NCBI GenBank assembly: GCA_028292305.1 | Contig: JAQGMQ010000395.1 | Coordinates: 1 to 5,712, forward strand | Direction of reading: 5' to 3' | Origin: Rhodoferax sp. | GTDB lineage: Bacteria; Pseudomonadota; Gammaproteobacteria; Burkholderiales; Burkholderiaceae_C | Length of the DNA: 5,712 nucleotides | Shown here: positions 1 to 5,712 of the stretch, piece after piece | Layout of the letters: the number at the start of each line of letters is the position of its first letter | How positions within the stretch are numbered: position 1 is the first letter of the stretch | Notes under the pieces: generated by a model | Database searches by the model: none | Told to the model about the DNA's origin: nothing | The model's input: the letters and a program-made list of their open reading frames with translations, nothing else | Position numbers and translations under genes: made by a program

Positions 1-690
<690 letters not shown>

Positions 691-881
691 TCAATGGCTG
701 GTGAACGGCTAGAGGGGCCGCCCTATTTCAGATGCGGGGTGGGCCCTTGCCCAGTGCAGCAGTCAAGTCGGCGCTTCTGAATCGATAGCGACGCGCGGCA
801 TTCGCGTGCGCCATTGATGGCAACGGGTACGGCCCTTGCAGGACACGCCATACTGCTCGCATTACTGTTCTGCCGTCTCCG
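691..881. other. intergenic region between the ABC exporter and FUSC genes
   Basis: These 191 bases carry no gene that I can support. Two small hairpins follow the ABC gene. One at 713-724 has stem AGGG/CCCT, loop GCCG, and is followed by ATTT. The other at 740-753 has stem TGGGC/GCCCA with loop CCTT and no T-run. Either could help stop transcription, but neither is a strong intrinsic terminator. An 8-bp inverted repeat, TCAATGGC (691-698) and GCCATTGA (810-817), is far apart and may be chance. A TTGCAG at 836-841 with CATTAC at 860-865 is the nearest thing to a sigma-70 promoter for the FUSC gene; each box matches only three of six consensus bases. Confidence 0.5.
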
Positions 882-3137
882 ATGTCCCTGTTCGCCCTGC
901 CCACCTTCCTGCGTCGCCTCTGGGCGCTGGACACCTTTCCCTACAGCCTGCGCATCTTCATCGCGCTGAGCACCAGCATGGCCGTGTGCTGGGTCGCCAA
1001 CGAGATGGCGCTGGTGATGCCCTTGTTCCTCGGCACCATCGCCAGCGCCCTGGCCGAGACCGACGACAACTGGCGCGGCCGCCTGCGCGCGCTGCTGGTC
1101 ACGCTGCTGTGTTTTGCCGCGGCGGCGTTTGCCGTGCAGTCGCTGTTTCCGCACCCGTGGGCGTTCTTCATCGGCATGGTGGCCGCCACCTTCTGCCTGA
1201 CGATGCTGGGCGCCATCAGCCCGCGTTACCAGGCCATTGCCTACGGCACGTTGATCCTGTCGATCTACACCACCATCGGCATGGACCAGCGCGGTGGTTC
1301 GGGCCAGGTGTTCTGGCTCGAGCCGGTGCTGTTGCTCACCGGCGCCGCCTGGTACGGGCTGCTGTCGGTGTTGTGGACAGCCCTGTTCAGGCACCAGCCG
1401 GTGCAACAGAACCTGGCCGTGTTGTTTCGCGCGCTGGGCGGTTACCTGCGGCTCAAGGCCACCTTGTTCGAGCCGGTGCGCGGCATCGACCAGGAGGTGA
1501 AGCGGCTGGCGCTGGCGCAGCGCAACGGCGACGTGGTGAAGGCGCTGAACACCGCCAAGGAAAGCATTCTGAGCCGCATGGAGTCGAGCCCGAGCCAGCG
1601 CATGCAGTTCTACCTGCGGCTGTATTTCATAGCCCAGGACGTGCATGAACGCGCCTCGTCGTCGCACTCGCCCTACAGCGAACTGGCCGAGGCGTTTTTC
1701 CACAGCGACGTGTTGTTCCGCTGCCAGCGCCTGCTGCGGCTGCAGGGCGTGGCCTGCGCCAACATGGCGCAGGCGATCCTGCTGCGCCAGCCGCTCGACC
1801 TGGGCCCGGCCAGCGGCCAGGCGCTGAAGGATCTGCAGGCGGCGCTGGCCTACCTGGAAGCGCAAGCGCAGCAACAGGAGCCGCACCGGCAACGCCTGCT
1901 CGGCTCGCTGGCGGCGCTGACCCGCAACCTCGGCACCCTGGAGGCGCGCATGGCCAACGCCAGCCGCGCCGAGCTGCAGGACGAAAAGCAGGACCACAGC
2001 CTGCTCGACCGCTCGCCGCAATCGCTGCGCGAAGCCGTGGAACGGGTGCGGCTGCAGCTGGCGCCGTCGACGCCGCTGTTCCGCCACGCGGTGCGGCTGA
2101 GCGTGGCGCTGGCCATCGGCTACAGCCTGCTGCACTGGCTCCATGCGCGACAGGGTTACTGGATTCTGCTGACCACGCTGTTCGTCTGCCAGCAAAGTTT
2201 CGGCGCCACGCGCAAGCGCATGGTCCAGCGCGTGACGGGCACGATGCTGGGCCTGGTGGCGGGCTGGGTCGTGTTCGGTTTGTTCCCGAGCCTGCTGCTG
2301 CAGTCGATGTTCGCCGTGGCGGCCGGCGTGGTGTTCTTCAGCAGCCGCACGCGGCGTTATGCCCTGGCCACGGGCGCGATGACGCTGGTGGTGCTGCTGT
2401 GCTTCAACCAGATCGGCGACGGCTACGGCCTGATCGTGCCACGCATGGTCGACACCATCCTGGGCAGCCTGATCGCCGGGCTGGCGGTGTTTTTGATCCT
2501 GCCCGACTGGCAGGGCCGGCGCATGCACGAGGTGGCCGGCCGCACCATGGCCGCCTGTGCCAAATACCTGCGCGAAATCATGGCGCAATACCAGAGCGGC
2601 AAACAGGACGACCTGGCCTACCGCACGGCGCGCCGCAACGCCCACAATGCCGACGCGGCCCTGTCGACCGCACTGACCAGCATGTTCCAGGAGCCCGGCT
2701 TCGTGCAGGGCCAGGGCGACGGCGGGCTGCGCTTCCTGCTGCTGTCGCACACCCTGCTGAACTACCTCTCGGGCCTGGGCGCGCACCGCGAAACCCTGTC
2801 GGCCGAAGGCGGCGACGCGCCCACGCAGCACGCTGCGGCGCACGTGGCCGACGTGCTTGACCACCTGGCGCAAAGCCTGGCCCGGCGCGAGCCGGTGGAC
2901 CGCGCGCATGTGGCCGAGGCCCAGCTGATCGCCGCGCTCGAGGCCACGCCGGCCGACGCGCCGCTTGCGCTGCGCCTGGTGCAAAGTCAGCTGGCGTTGA
3001 TCGGCGAGCTGCTGACACCGCTCCGGGTGCAGGCGGGCCGTTTGCTGAAGCAGAATCCGGCCGAATCGACCGACGAACCCGAAGCGGGAACGCCGCAAGC
3101 AGCACCCGGCGGGTCACCCACGGCGCCGGCCAACTGA
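882..3137 (+). CDS. FUSC/YccS-family inner-membrane protein
   Basis: This 751-residue protein has the layout of the YccS/YhfK branch of the FUSC (fusaric acid resistance-like) family. A first block of about six membrane segments (roughly residues 22-40, 43-59, 68-88, 92-110, 114-134, 145-168) is followed by a cytoplasmic, largely helical region (about 170-400). A second block of about six segments follows (401-420, 424-438, 451-469, 472-488, 495-512, 522-541), then a cytoplasmic tail ending in a Pro/Ala/Gly-rich, probably disordered stretch (about 725-751). The family hallmark is clear at 425-460: YWILLTTLFVCQ, then ATRKRMVQRVTGTMLG. RYALATGAMTLVVLL and RMVDTILGSLIAG follow. Where the E. coli type has CQPN, this protein has CQQS. 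Family members are proposed efflux or envelope transport proteins; the substrate is unknown here. ATG 882 is the only ATG/GTG/TTG between the upstream in-frame stop (TAG 786-788) and the first membrane segment, but no Shine-Dalgarno sequence precedes it. It is separated from both neighbours by gaps over 130 bases, so it is probably its own transcription unit. Confidence 0.93.
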   Translation: MSLFALPTFLRRLWALDTFPYSLRIFIALSTSMAVCWVANEMALVMPLFLGTIASALAETDDNWRGRLRALLVTLLCFAAAAFAVQSLFPHPWAFFIGMVAATFCLTMLGAISPRYQAIAYGTLILSIYTTIGMDQRGGSGQVFWLEPVLLLTGAAWYGLLSVLWTALFRHQPVQQNLAVLFRALGGYLRLKATLFEPVRGIDQEVKRLALAQRNGDVVKALNTAKESILSRMESSPSQRMQFYLRLYFIAQDVHERASSSHSPYSELAEAFFHSDVLFRCQRLLRLQGVACANMAQAILLRQPLDLGPASGQALKDLQAALAYLEAQAQQQEPHRQRLLGSLAALTRNLGTLEARMANASRAELQDEKQDHSLLDRSPQSLREAVERVRLQLAPSTPLFRHAVRLSVALAIGYSLLHWLHARQGYWILLTTLFVCQQSFGATRKRMVQRVTGTMLGLVAGWVVFGLFPSLLLQSMFAVAAGVVFFSSRTRRYALATGAMTLVVLLCFNQIGDGYGLIVPRMVDTILGSLIAGLAVFLILPDWQGRRMHEVAGRTMAACAKYLREIMAQYQSGKQDDLAYRTARRNAHNADAALSTALTSMFQEPGFVQGQGDGGLRFLLLSHTLLNYLSGLGAHRETLSAEGGDAPTQHAAAHVADVLDHLAQSLARREPVDRAHVAEAQLIAALEATPADAPLALRLVQSQLALIGELLTPLRVQAGRLLKQNPAESTDEPEAGTPQAAPGGSPTAPAN

Positions 3138-3153
3138 CGCGGAAACCAAGCTG

Positions 3154-3183
3154 GGCGTGGCCTGCAGGCCAGCCATGCCTTTT
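3154..3183 (+). terminator. candidate intrinsic terminator of the FUSC gene
   Basis: Seventeen bases after the FUSC stop codon lies a hairpin with stem GGC + TGGCC (3154-3156, 3158-3162) pairing with GGCCA + GCC (3167-3174). It has a single bulged G at 3157 and a TGCA loop. Its core TGGCCTGCAGGCCA (3158-3171) is a perfect 14-bp palindrome. A run of four T (3180-3183) follows after five bases. The stem is GC-rich and well placed, but the T-run is short and a little distant, so the terminator call is moderate. The palindrome could instead be a protein-binding site upstream of gdhA. Confidence 0.45.
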
Positions 3184-3209
3184 GTGCATAAGCCAGTTCA
3201 AAGCCGGCC

Positions 3210-3239
3210 TTGGACAGCGCGCGGCCGCCGGCCTAAGCT
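3210..3239 (+). promoter_or_regulatory. candidate sigma-70 promoter for gdhA
   Basis: TTGGAC at 3210-3215 resembles a -35 box. TAAGCT at 3234-3239, 18 bases further on, is a weak -10 box (three of six consensus bases). Transcription would start near 3246, giving a leader of roughly 23 bases that just holds the ribosome binding site. The placement after the hairpin at 3154-3174 fits a gdhA gene transcribed on its own. The call rests on spacing and resemblance only. Confidence 0.35.
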
Positions 3240-3258
3240 TGCGGCCTCAACGCCACCC

Positions 3259-3263
3259 AAGGA
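3259..3263 (+). promoter_or_regulatory. ribosome binding site that fixes the gdhA start
   Basis: AAGGA lies five bases before ATG 3269. It is the only good Shine-Dalgarno match near the 5' end of this reading frame. It favours ATG 3269 over the longer frame that begins with TTG at 3182, which would add 29 residues of no family character. Confidence 0.75.
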
Positions 3264-3268
3264 TTCCC

Positions 3269-4588
3269 ATGCCACAAGCATCTTCCCCCGCGGCCGCCAC
3301 CAAGGCCCCCACCGTGCATTCGTTGCCGTCGTACCTGCAGGCCGACCACCTCGGCCCCTGGGGCATCTTCCTGCAGCAGGTCGACCGCGTCGAACCTTAC
3401 CTCGGCGACCTGGCGCGCTGGGTCGAAACGCTGAAGCGCCCGAAGCGCATCCTGGTGGTCGACGTGCCCATCCACCTCGACGACGGCTCCATCGCCCATT
3501 TCGAAGGCTACCGCGTGCAGCACAACACCTCGCGCGGCCCGGGCAAGGGCGGCGTGCGTTTCCACCAGGACGTCACCCTGTCCGAAGTGATGGCGCTGTC
3601 GGCCTGGATGTCGATCAAGAACGCGGCCGTGAACGTGCCCTACGGCGGCGCCAAGGGCGGCATCCGCGTCGACCCGAAGACGCTGTCGCGCGGTGAACTC
3701 GAGCGCATGACGCGCCGCTACACCAGCGAGATCGGCATCATCATCGGCCCGAACAAGGACATTCCGGCGCCCGACGTGAATACCAACGAGCAGATCATGG
3801 CCTGGATGATGGACACCTATTCCATGAACCAGGGCTCGACCGCCACGGGCGTGGTCACCGGCAAGCCCGTCGACCTGGGCGGCTCGCTCGGCCGCCGCGA
3901 AGCCACCGGCCGCGGCGTGTACACCGTGGGCGCCGAAGCGGCCCAACACATCGGCCTGGAGATCGCCGGTGCGCGCGTGGCGGTGCAGGGCTTCGGCAAT
4001 GTGGGCGGCGTGGCGGGCAAACTGTTCGCCGAAGCCGGCGCAAGGATCGTCGCCGTGCAGGACCATGGCGGCACCATCTACAAAGAGGCCGGCTTCGACG
4101 TGCCGGCCCTGCTGAAACACGTGCAGGCCACCGGCAGCGTGGGTGGTTTCGCCGGTGCCGAAGTCATCGCCAACGACGCCTTCTGGGACGTGCCTTGCGA
4201 CATCCTGATCCCGGCTGCGCTCGAGCAGCAGATCACCGCCACCAATGCCGGCCGCATCACCGCCCGCATGGTCATCGAAGGCGCCAACGGCCCCACCACA
4301 CCGGCCGCGGACGACATCCTGCATGAACGCAACGTGCTGGTGTTGCCCGACGTGATCGCCAATGCCGGCGGTGTCACCGTGAGTTATTTCGAATGGGTGC
4401 AGGATTTCTCGAGCTTCTTCTGGGACGAGGAAGAGATCAACAAACGCCTGGTGCGCATCATGAAGGACGCGTTCGCCGCCGTCTGGCAGGTGGCGCAGGA
4501 CAACCAGGTGAGCCTGCGCACGGCGACTTTCATCGTCGCCTGCAAACGCATCCTTCACACCCGCGAACTGCGCGGCCTGTACCCCTGA
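3269..4588 (+). CDS. gdhA: glutamate dehydrogenase (Glu/Leu/Phe/Val dehydrogenase family)
   Basis: This cytoplasmic enzyme interconverts L-glutamate with 2-oxoglutarate and ammonia using NAD(P). At 439 residues it has the usual length of hexameric bacterial enzymes. The N-terminal substrate domain holds GPGKGGVRFH (90-99, K93), K117 in MSIKNAA, the catalytic lysine K129 in PYGGAKGG and the catalytic aspartate D169 in IPAPDVNT. These correspond, at a constant offset of four, to K89, K113, K125 and D165 of the Clostridium symbiosum enzyme as I recall it. The C-terminal dinucleotide-binding domain has GFGNVGG at 241-247 and VAVQD at 261-265. NAGGVTVSYFEWVQ at 365-378 supplies the serine (S372) of the glutamate pocket and supports glutamate over branched-chain amino acids. 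The cofactor preference (NAD or NADP) cannot be fixed by eye. The first 15 or so residues are Ala/Pro-rich. The start ATG has AAGGA five bases upstream. The gene ends 5 bases before the convergent DUF1178 gene. Confidence 0.96.
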   Translation: MPQASSPAAATKAPTVHSLPSYLQADHLGPWGIFLQQVDRVEPYLGDLARWVETLKRPKRILVVDVPIHLDDGSIAHFEGYRVQHNTSRGPGKGGVRFHQDVTLSEVMALSAWMSIKNAAVNVPYGGAKGGIRVDPKTLSRGELERMTRRYTSEIGIIIGPNKDIPAPDVNTNEQIMAWMMDTYSMNQGSTATGVVTGKPVDLGGSLGRREATGRGVYTVGAEAAQHIGLEIAGARVAVQGFGNVGGVAGKLFAEAGARIVAVQDHGGTIYKEAGFDVPALLKHVQATGSVGGFAGAEVIANDAFWDVPCDILIPAALEQQITATNAGRITARMVIEGANGPTTPAADDILHERNVLVLPDVIANAGGVTVSYFEWVQDFSSFFWDEEEINKRLVRIMKDAFAAVWQVAQDNQVSLRTATFIVACKRILHTRELRGLYP

Positions 4589-4593
4589 ACCGG

Positions 4594-5082
4594 TTACTGC
4601 AAAGGCCCTTTCAGGGCCTTGGGGATGGCGAGGGGCATCACGGCGATGCCCTCGTCCAGCAATTCCGCGGTTTCTTCGGCTGAGGCCTGGCCGCGGATGT
4701 TGCGTTCGTCGGCTTCGCCGTAGTGGATCTTGCGGGCTTCTTCGGCGAACTGGCTGCCCACGTCTTCGGTGTTGGCGAGGATGTGGCGCACGGCTTTCAT
4801 ATAAGCGGCCTGCTGGGCCTGATTCGGGGCCGGCGTTACGGCGACAGCACTGCCCGAGCCACCCGAAGTTCCCGAGCCGCCCGATGACGCTGCGGCTTCA
4901 GCCGACGCCTGGGTCGCACCGAAGTTCAGGCGCGGTGCACTGAGGCGCTTGAGGATGCCGGTGTCGCCGCAGACGGGACATTCCACCAGGCTTCGGGCCA
5001 GCTGGCTCTGGAAATCTTCTTCCGAACCGAACCACCCCTCGAAAGTGTGCTGGTGGCCGCATTGAAGATCTAGAACTTTCAT
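4594..5082 (-). CDS. DUF1178 family protein, probable zinc-binding
   Basis: This 162-residue cytoplasmic protein has the features I know from the DUF1178 family, whose function is not established. The N-terminus carries C8 with H10/H12 (LQCGHQHTFEGWF) and CPVC at 35-38, which looks like a small zinc ribbon with three cysteines and a histidine. The C-terminal half holds the family signature EDVGSQFAEEARKIHYGEADERNIRGQAS (about 106-134) and ends with a short EGIAVMPL segment. Between them lies a flexible linker rich in Ala, Gly and Ser (about 57-90), partly made of two SGGSG-type repeats. The start ATG is 10 bases after the stop of the NUDIX gene, and no Shine-Dalgarno sequence is seen, so translation is probably coupled. 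The gene converges on gdhA with a 5-base gap, and its last codons overlap a strong hairpin. Confidence 0.92.
   Translation of the reverse strand: MKVLDLQCGHQHTFEGWFGSEEDFQSQLARSLVECPVCGDTGILKRLSAPRLNFGATQASAEAAASSGGSGTSGGSGSAVAVTPAPNQAQQAAYMKAVRHILANTEDVGSQFAEEARKIHYGEADERNIRGQASAEETAELLDEGIAVMPLAIPKALKGPLQ
4602..4620. terminator. hairpin at the convergent gdhA / DUF1178 ends, possible bidirectional terminator
   Basis: AAGGCCCT (4602-4609) and AGGGCCTT (4613-4620) form a perfect 8-bp stem with a three-base loop, 13 bases after the gdhA stop. It lies inside the last codons of the DUF1178 gene. On the plus strand only TT ends the stem before a G-run; on the minus strand the stem ends in TTT. 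It therefore lacks a proper T-tract in either direction. Its position between two convergent genes makes a role in ending transcription or protecting mRNA 3' ends plausible, but not shown. Confidence 0.4.
4853..4888 (-). repeat. imperfect 18-bp tandem repeat in the DUF1178 linker
   Basis: Two adjacent 18-base units, both beginning CCCGAGCC(A/G)CCCGA on the plus strand (4853-4870 and 4871-4888), encode the repeated SGGSG pieces of the DUF1178 linker. The pattern suggests that the linker grew by a small in-frame duplication. Confidence 0.55.
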
Positions 5083-5092
5083 GGTGGGCGAA

Positions 5093-5701
5093 TTATCCGG
5101 CAGCCGCCACCGCGTCTACCGGTTTCCATGCCAATGCCCATGCGCCGGACAGGAAGTTCTGCAGCCACAACATGCCGGACAAGGTCTTGCTGTCGGTCAC
5201 GCTGCCGTCGAAGCACCAGGCCAGCAGCTCCGCCGGCGTGGCGCTGAACACATCGAGAAACTCGCCGGCGTCGAGCTGGCGCTGGCCCAGCGACAAGCCG
5301 CGCGCGAACCAGACTTCGATGAACTCGGTGGAGTACGACAGCACCGGGTGCAGCACACCGGCACGCGACCATTCGCGGGCGGTGTAGCCGGTTTCTTCGA
5401 GCAGCTCGCGCTGCGCGCAGGCCCAGGTGTCTTCACCCGGGTCGAGCTTGCCGGCCGGGAACTCGATCATCACCTTCTGCAGCGGATACCGGTACTGGCG
5501 CTCGAGCACCACGCGGCCGTCGTCCAGCAGCGGCACCACCATCACGGCGCCGGGGTGTTTGACGAATTCACGCGTGGCGCTGCTGCCGTCGGGCAGGCGC
5601 ACCGTGTCGCGAAATGCATGCAGGAAGCGGCCCTTCAGCAGCTCCTCGCTGCCGGTGGTGTGTTCGATCAGGTGTTGGTCGGTCGAGGTCATGGCGGTCA
5701 T
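5093..5701 (-). CDS. NUDIX hydrolase, ADP-ribose pyrophosphatase type
   Basis: This protein of about 202 residues carries a complete Nudix box at 84-106: G84, E90 and then RELLEETGY (98-106), exactly matching the Gx5Ex7REUxEExGU pattern. E99, E102 and E103 are the metal-binding and catalytic glutamates. The surrounding sequence (VKHPGAVMVVPLLDDGRVVLERQYRYP before the box and a conserved proline P119 after it) is typical of NudF-like ADP-ribose pyrophosphatases, which split ADP-ribose into AMP and ribose 5-phosphate with Mg2+. The exact substrate remains an inference. The length fits the family. The start is uncertain: ATG at 5699-5701 and a second at 5690-5692 lie in a 9-base tandem repeat, neither has a visible Shine-Dalgarno sequence, and the frame stays open to the window edge. 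The DUF1178 gene follows after 10 bases, so the two are likely one operon whose promoter lies outside the window. Confidence 0.92.
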   Translation of the reverse strand: MTAMTSTDQHLIEHTTGSEELLKGRFLHAFRDTVRLPDGSSATREFVKHPGAVMVVPLLDDGRVVLERQYRYPLQKVMIEFPAGKLDPGEDTWACAQRELLEETGYTAREWSRAGVLHPVLSYSTEFIEVWFARGLSLGQRQLDAGEFLDVFSATPAELLAWCFDGSVTDSKTLSGMLWLQNFLSGAWALAWKPVDAVAAAG

Positions 5702-5711
5702 GGCGGTCGTG
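5685..5711 (-). repeat. three imperfect 9-bp tandem repeats over the NUDIX start
   Basis: Read on the minus strand, the units are CACGACCGC, CATGACCGC and CATGACCTC. The second and third each contain an in-frame ATG (MTA, MTS); the first has ACG in the same place. The array reaches the window edge, so its full copy number is not visible. Confidence 0.7.
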
Positions 5712-5712
5712 G

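Noticed and set aside
691..817. Inverted repeat TCAATGGC / GCCATTGA as ends of a mobile element
   Set aside because: It is only 8 bp, about 110 bases apart, with no target duplication and no transposase; chance is the simpler explanation.
836..1648. 270-codon plus-strand frame overlapping the start of FUSC
   Set aside because: It is a frame-shifted reading of the FUSC gene with Arg/Ala/His-rich composition and no membrane pattern; the FUSC frame has clear family motifs.
723..3098. 791-codon open frame on the minus strand covering almost the whole FUSC gene
   Set aside because: It is in exact codon register with FUSC, so it stays open only because the sense gene avoids TTA, CTA and TCA codons, as GC-rich genomes do. 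Its Gln/His/Arg-rich product is what CTG, GTG and GCG codons give when read backwards, and it shows no domain.
2578..3201. 207-codon minus-strand frame at the end of FUSC
   Set aside because: It is Arg/Pro/Ala-rich shadow coding, overlaps the FUSC tail and the gap hairpin, and has no domain or ribosome binding site.
3182..3268. TTG start 29 codons upstream of gdhA ATG
   Set aside because: It has no ribosome binding site, would overlap the predicted promoter, and the added residues are not family-like. ATG 3269 has AAGGA at proper spacing.
3233..4558. 441-codon open frame on the minus strand opposite gdhA
   Set aside because: It has the same register effect as the frame opposite FUSC, with His/Gly/Ala-rich composition and no recognisable motif, while gdhA on the plus strand is a textbook family member.

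Overview
The window is a GC-rich stretch of ordinary bacterial chromosome. It carries five protein genes: three on the plus strand, then two on the minus strand that converge on them. Codon bias, the sequence of the glutamate dehydrogenase and the gene types suggest a betaproteobacterium of the order Burkholderiales, most likely the family Comamonadaceae. This placement comes from recognising the proteins, not from a database search.

Left part (1-881): the 3' end of an ABC exporter gene, showing a complete nucleotide-binding domain of the MsbA-related type. It is followed by a 191-base gap with no gene and only weak hairpins. Middle (882-3137): a 751-residue inner-membrane protein of the FUSC/YccS family, with two six-helix membrane blocks separated by a cytoplasmic region. 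A 131-base gap follows, holding a terminator-like hairpin and then a plausible promoter and ribosome binding site for the next gene. 3269-4588 is a complete 439-residue Glu/Leu/Phe/Val-type (glutamate) dehydrogenase, gdhA.

Right part (4594-5701, minus strand): a NUDIX hydrolase of the ADP-ribose pyrophosphatase type, then after 10 bases a DUF1178 protein with a likely zinc site. These two look like one operon. The last gene ends only 5 bases from the end of gdhA, and a perfect 8-bp hairpin in its last codons may help end transcription from either side.

The genes are mostly separate housekeeping or transport units: export across the inner membrane (ABC, FUSC), the link between glutamate and 2-oxoglutarate (gdhA), and nucleotide-sugar clean-up (NUDIX) with a partner of unknown function (DUF1178). 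I see no mobile element, CRISPR array, RNA gene or defence system, and no convincing sign of a new multi-gene system. The points most worth checking are the NUDIX-DUF1178 pair, the tandem repeat over the NUDIX start, the hairpin at the convergent gene ends, and the missing Shine-Dalgarno sequence of the FUSC gene.
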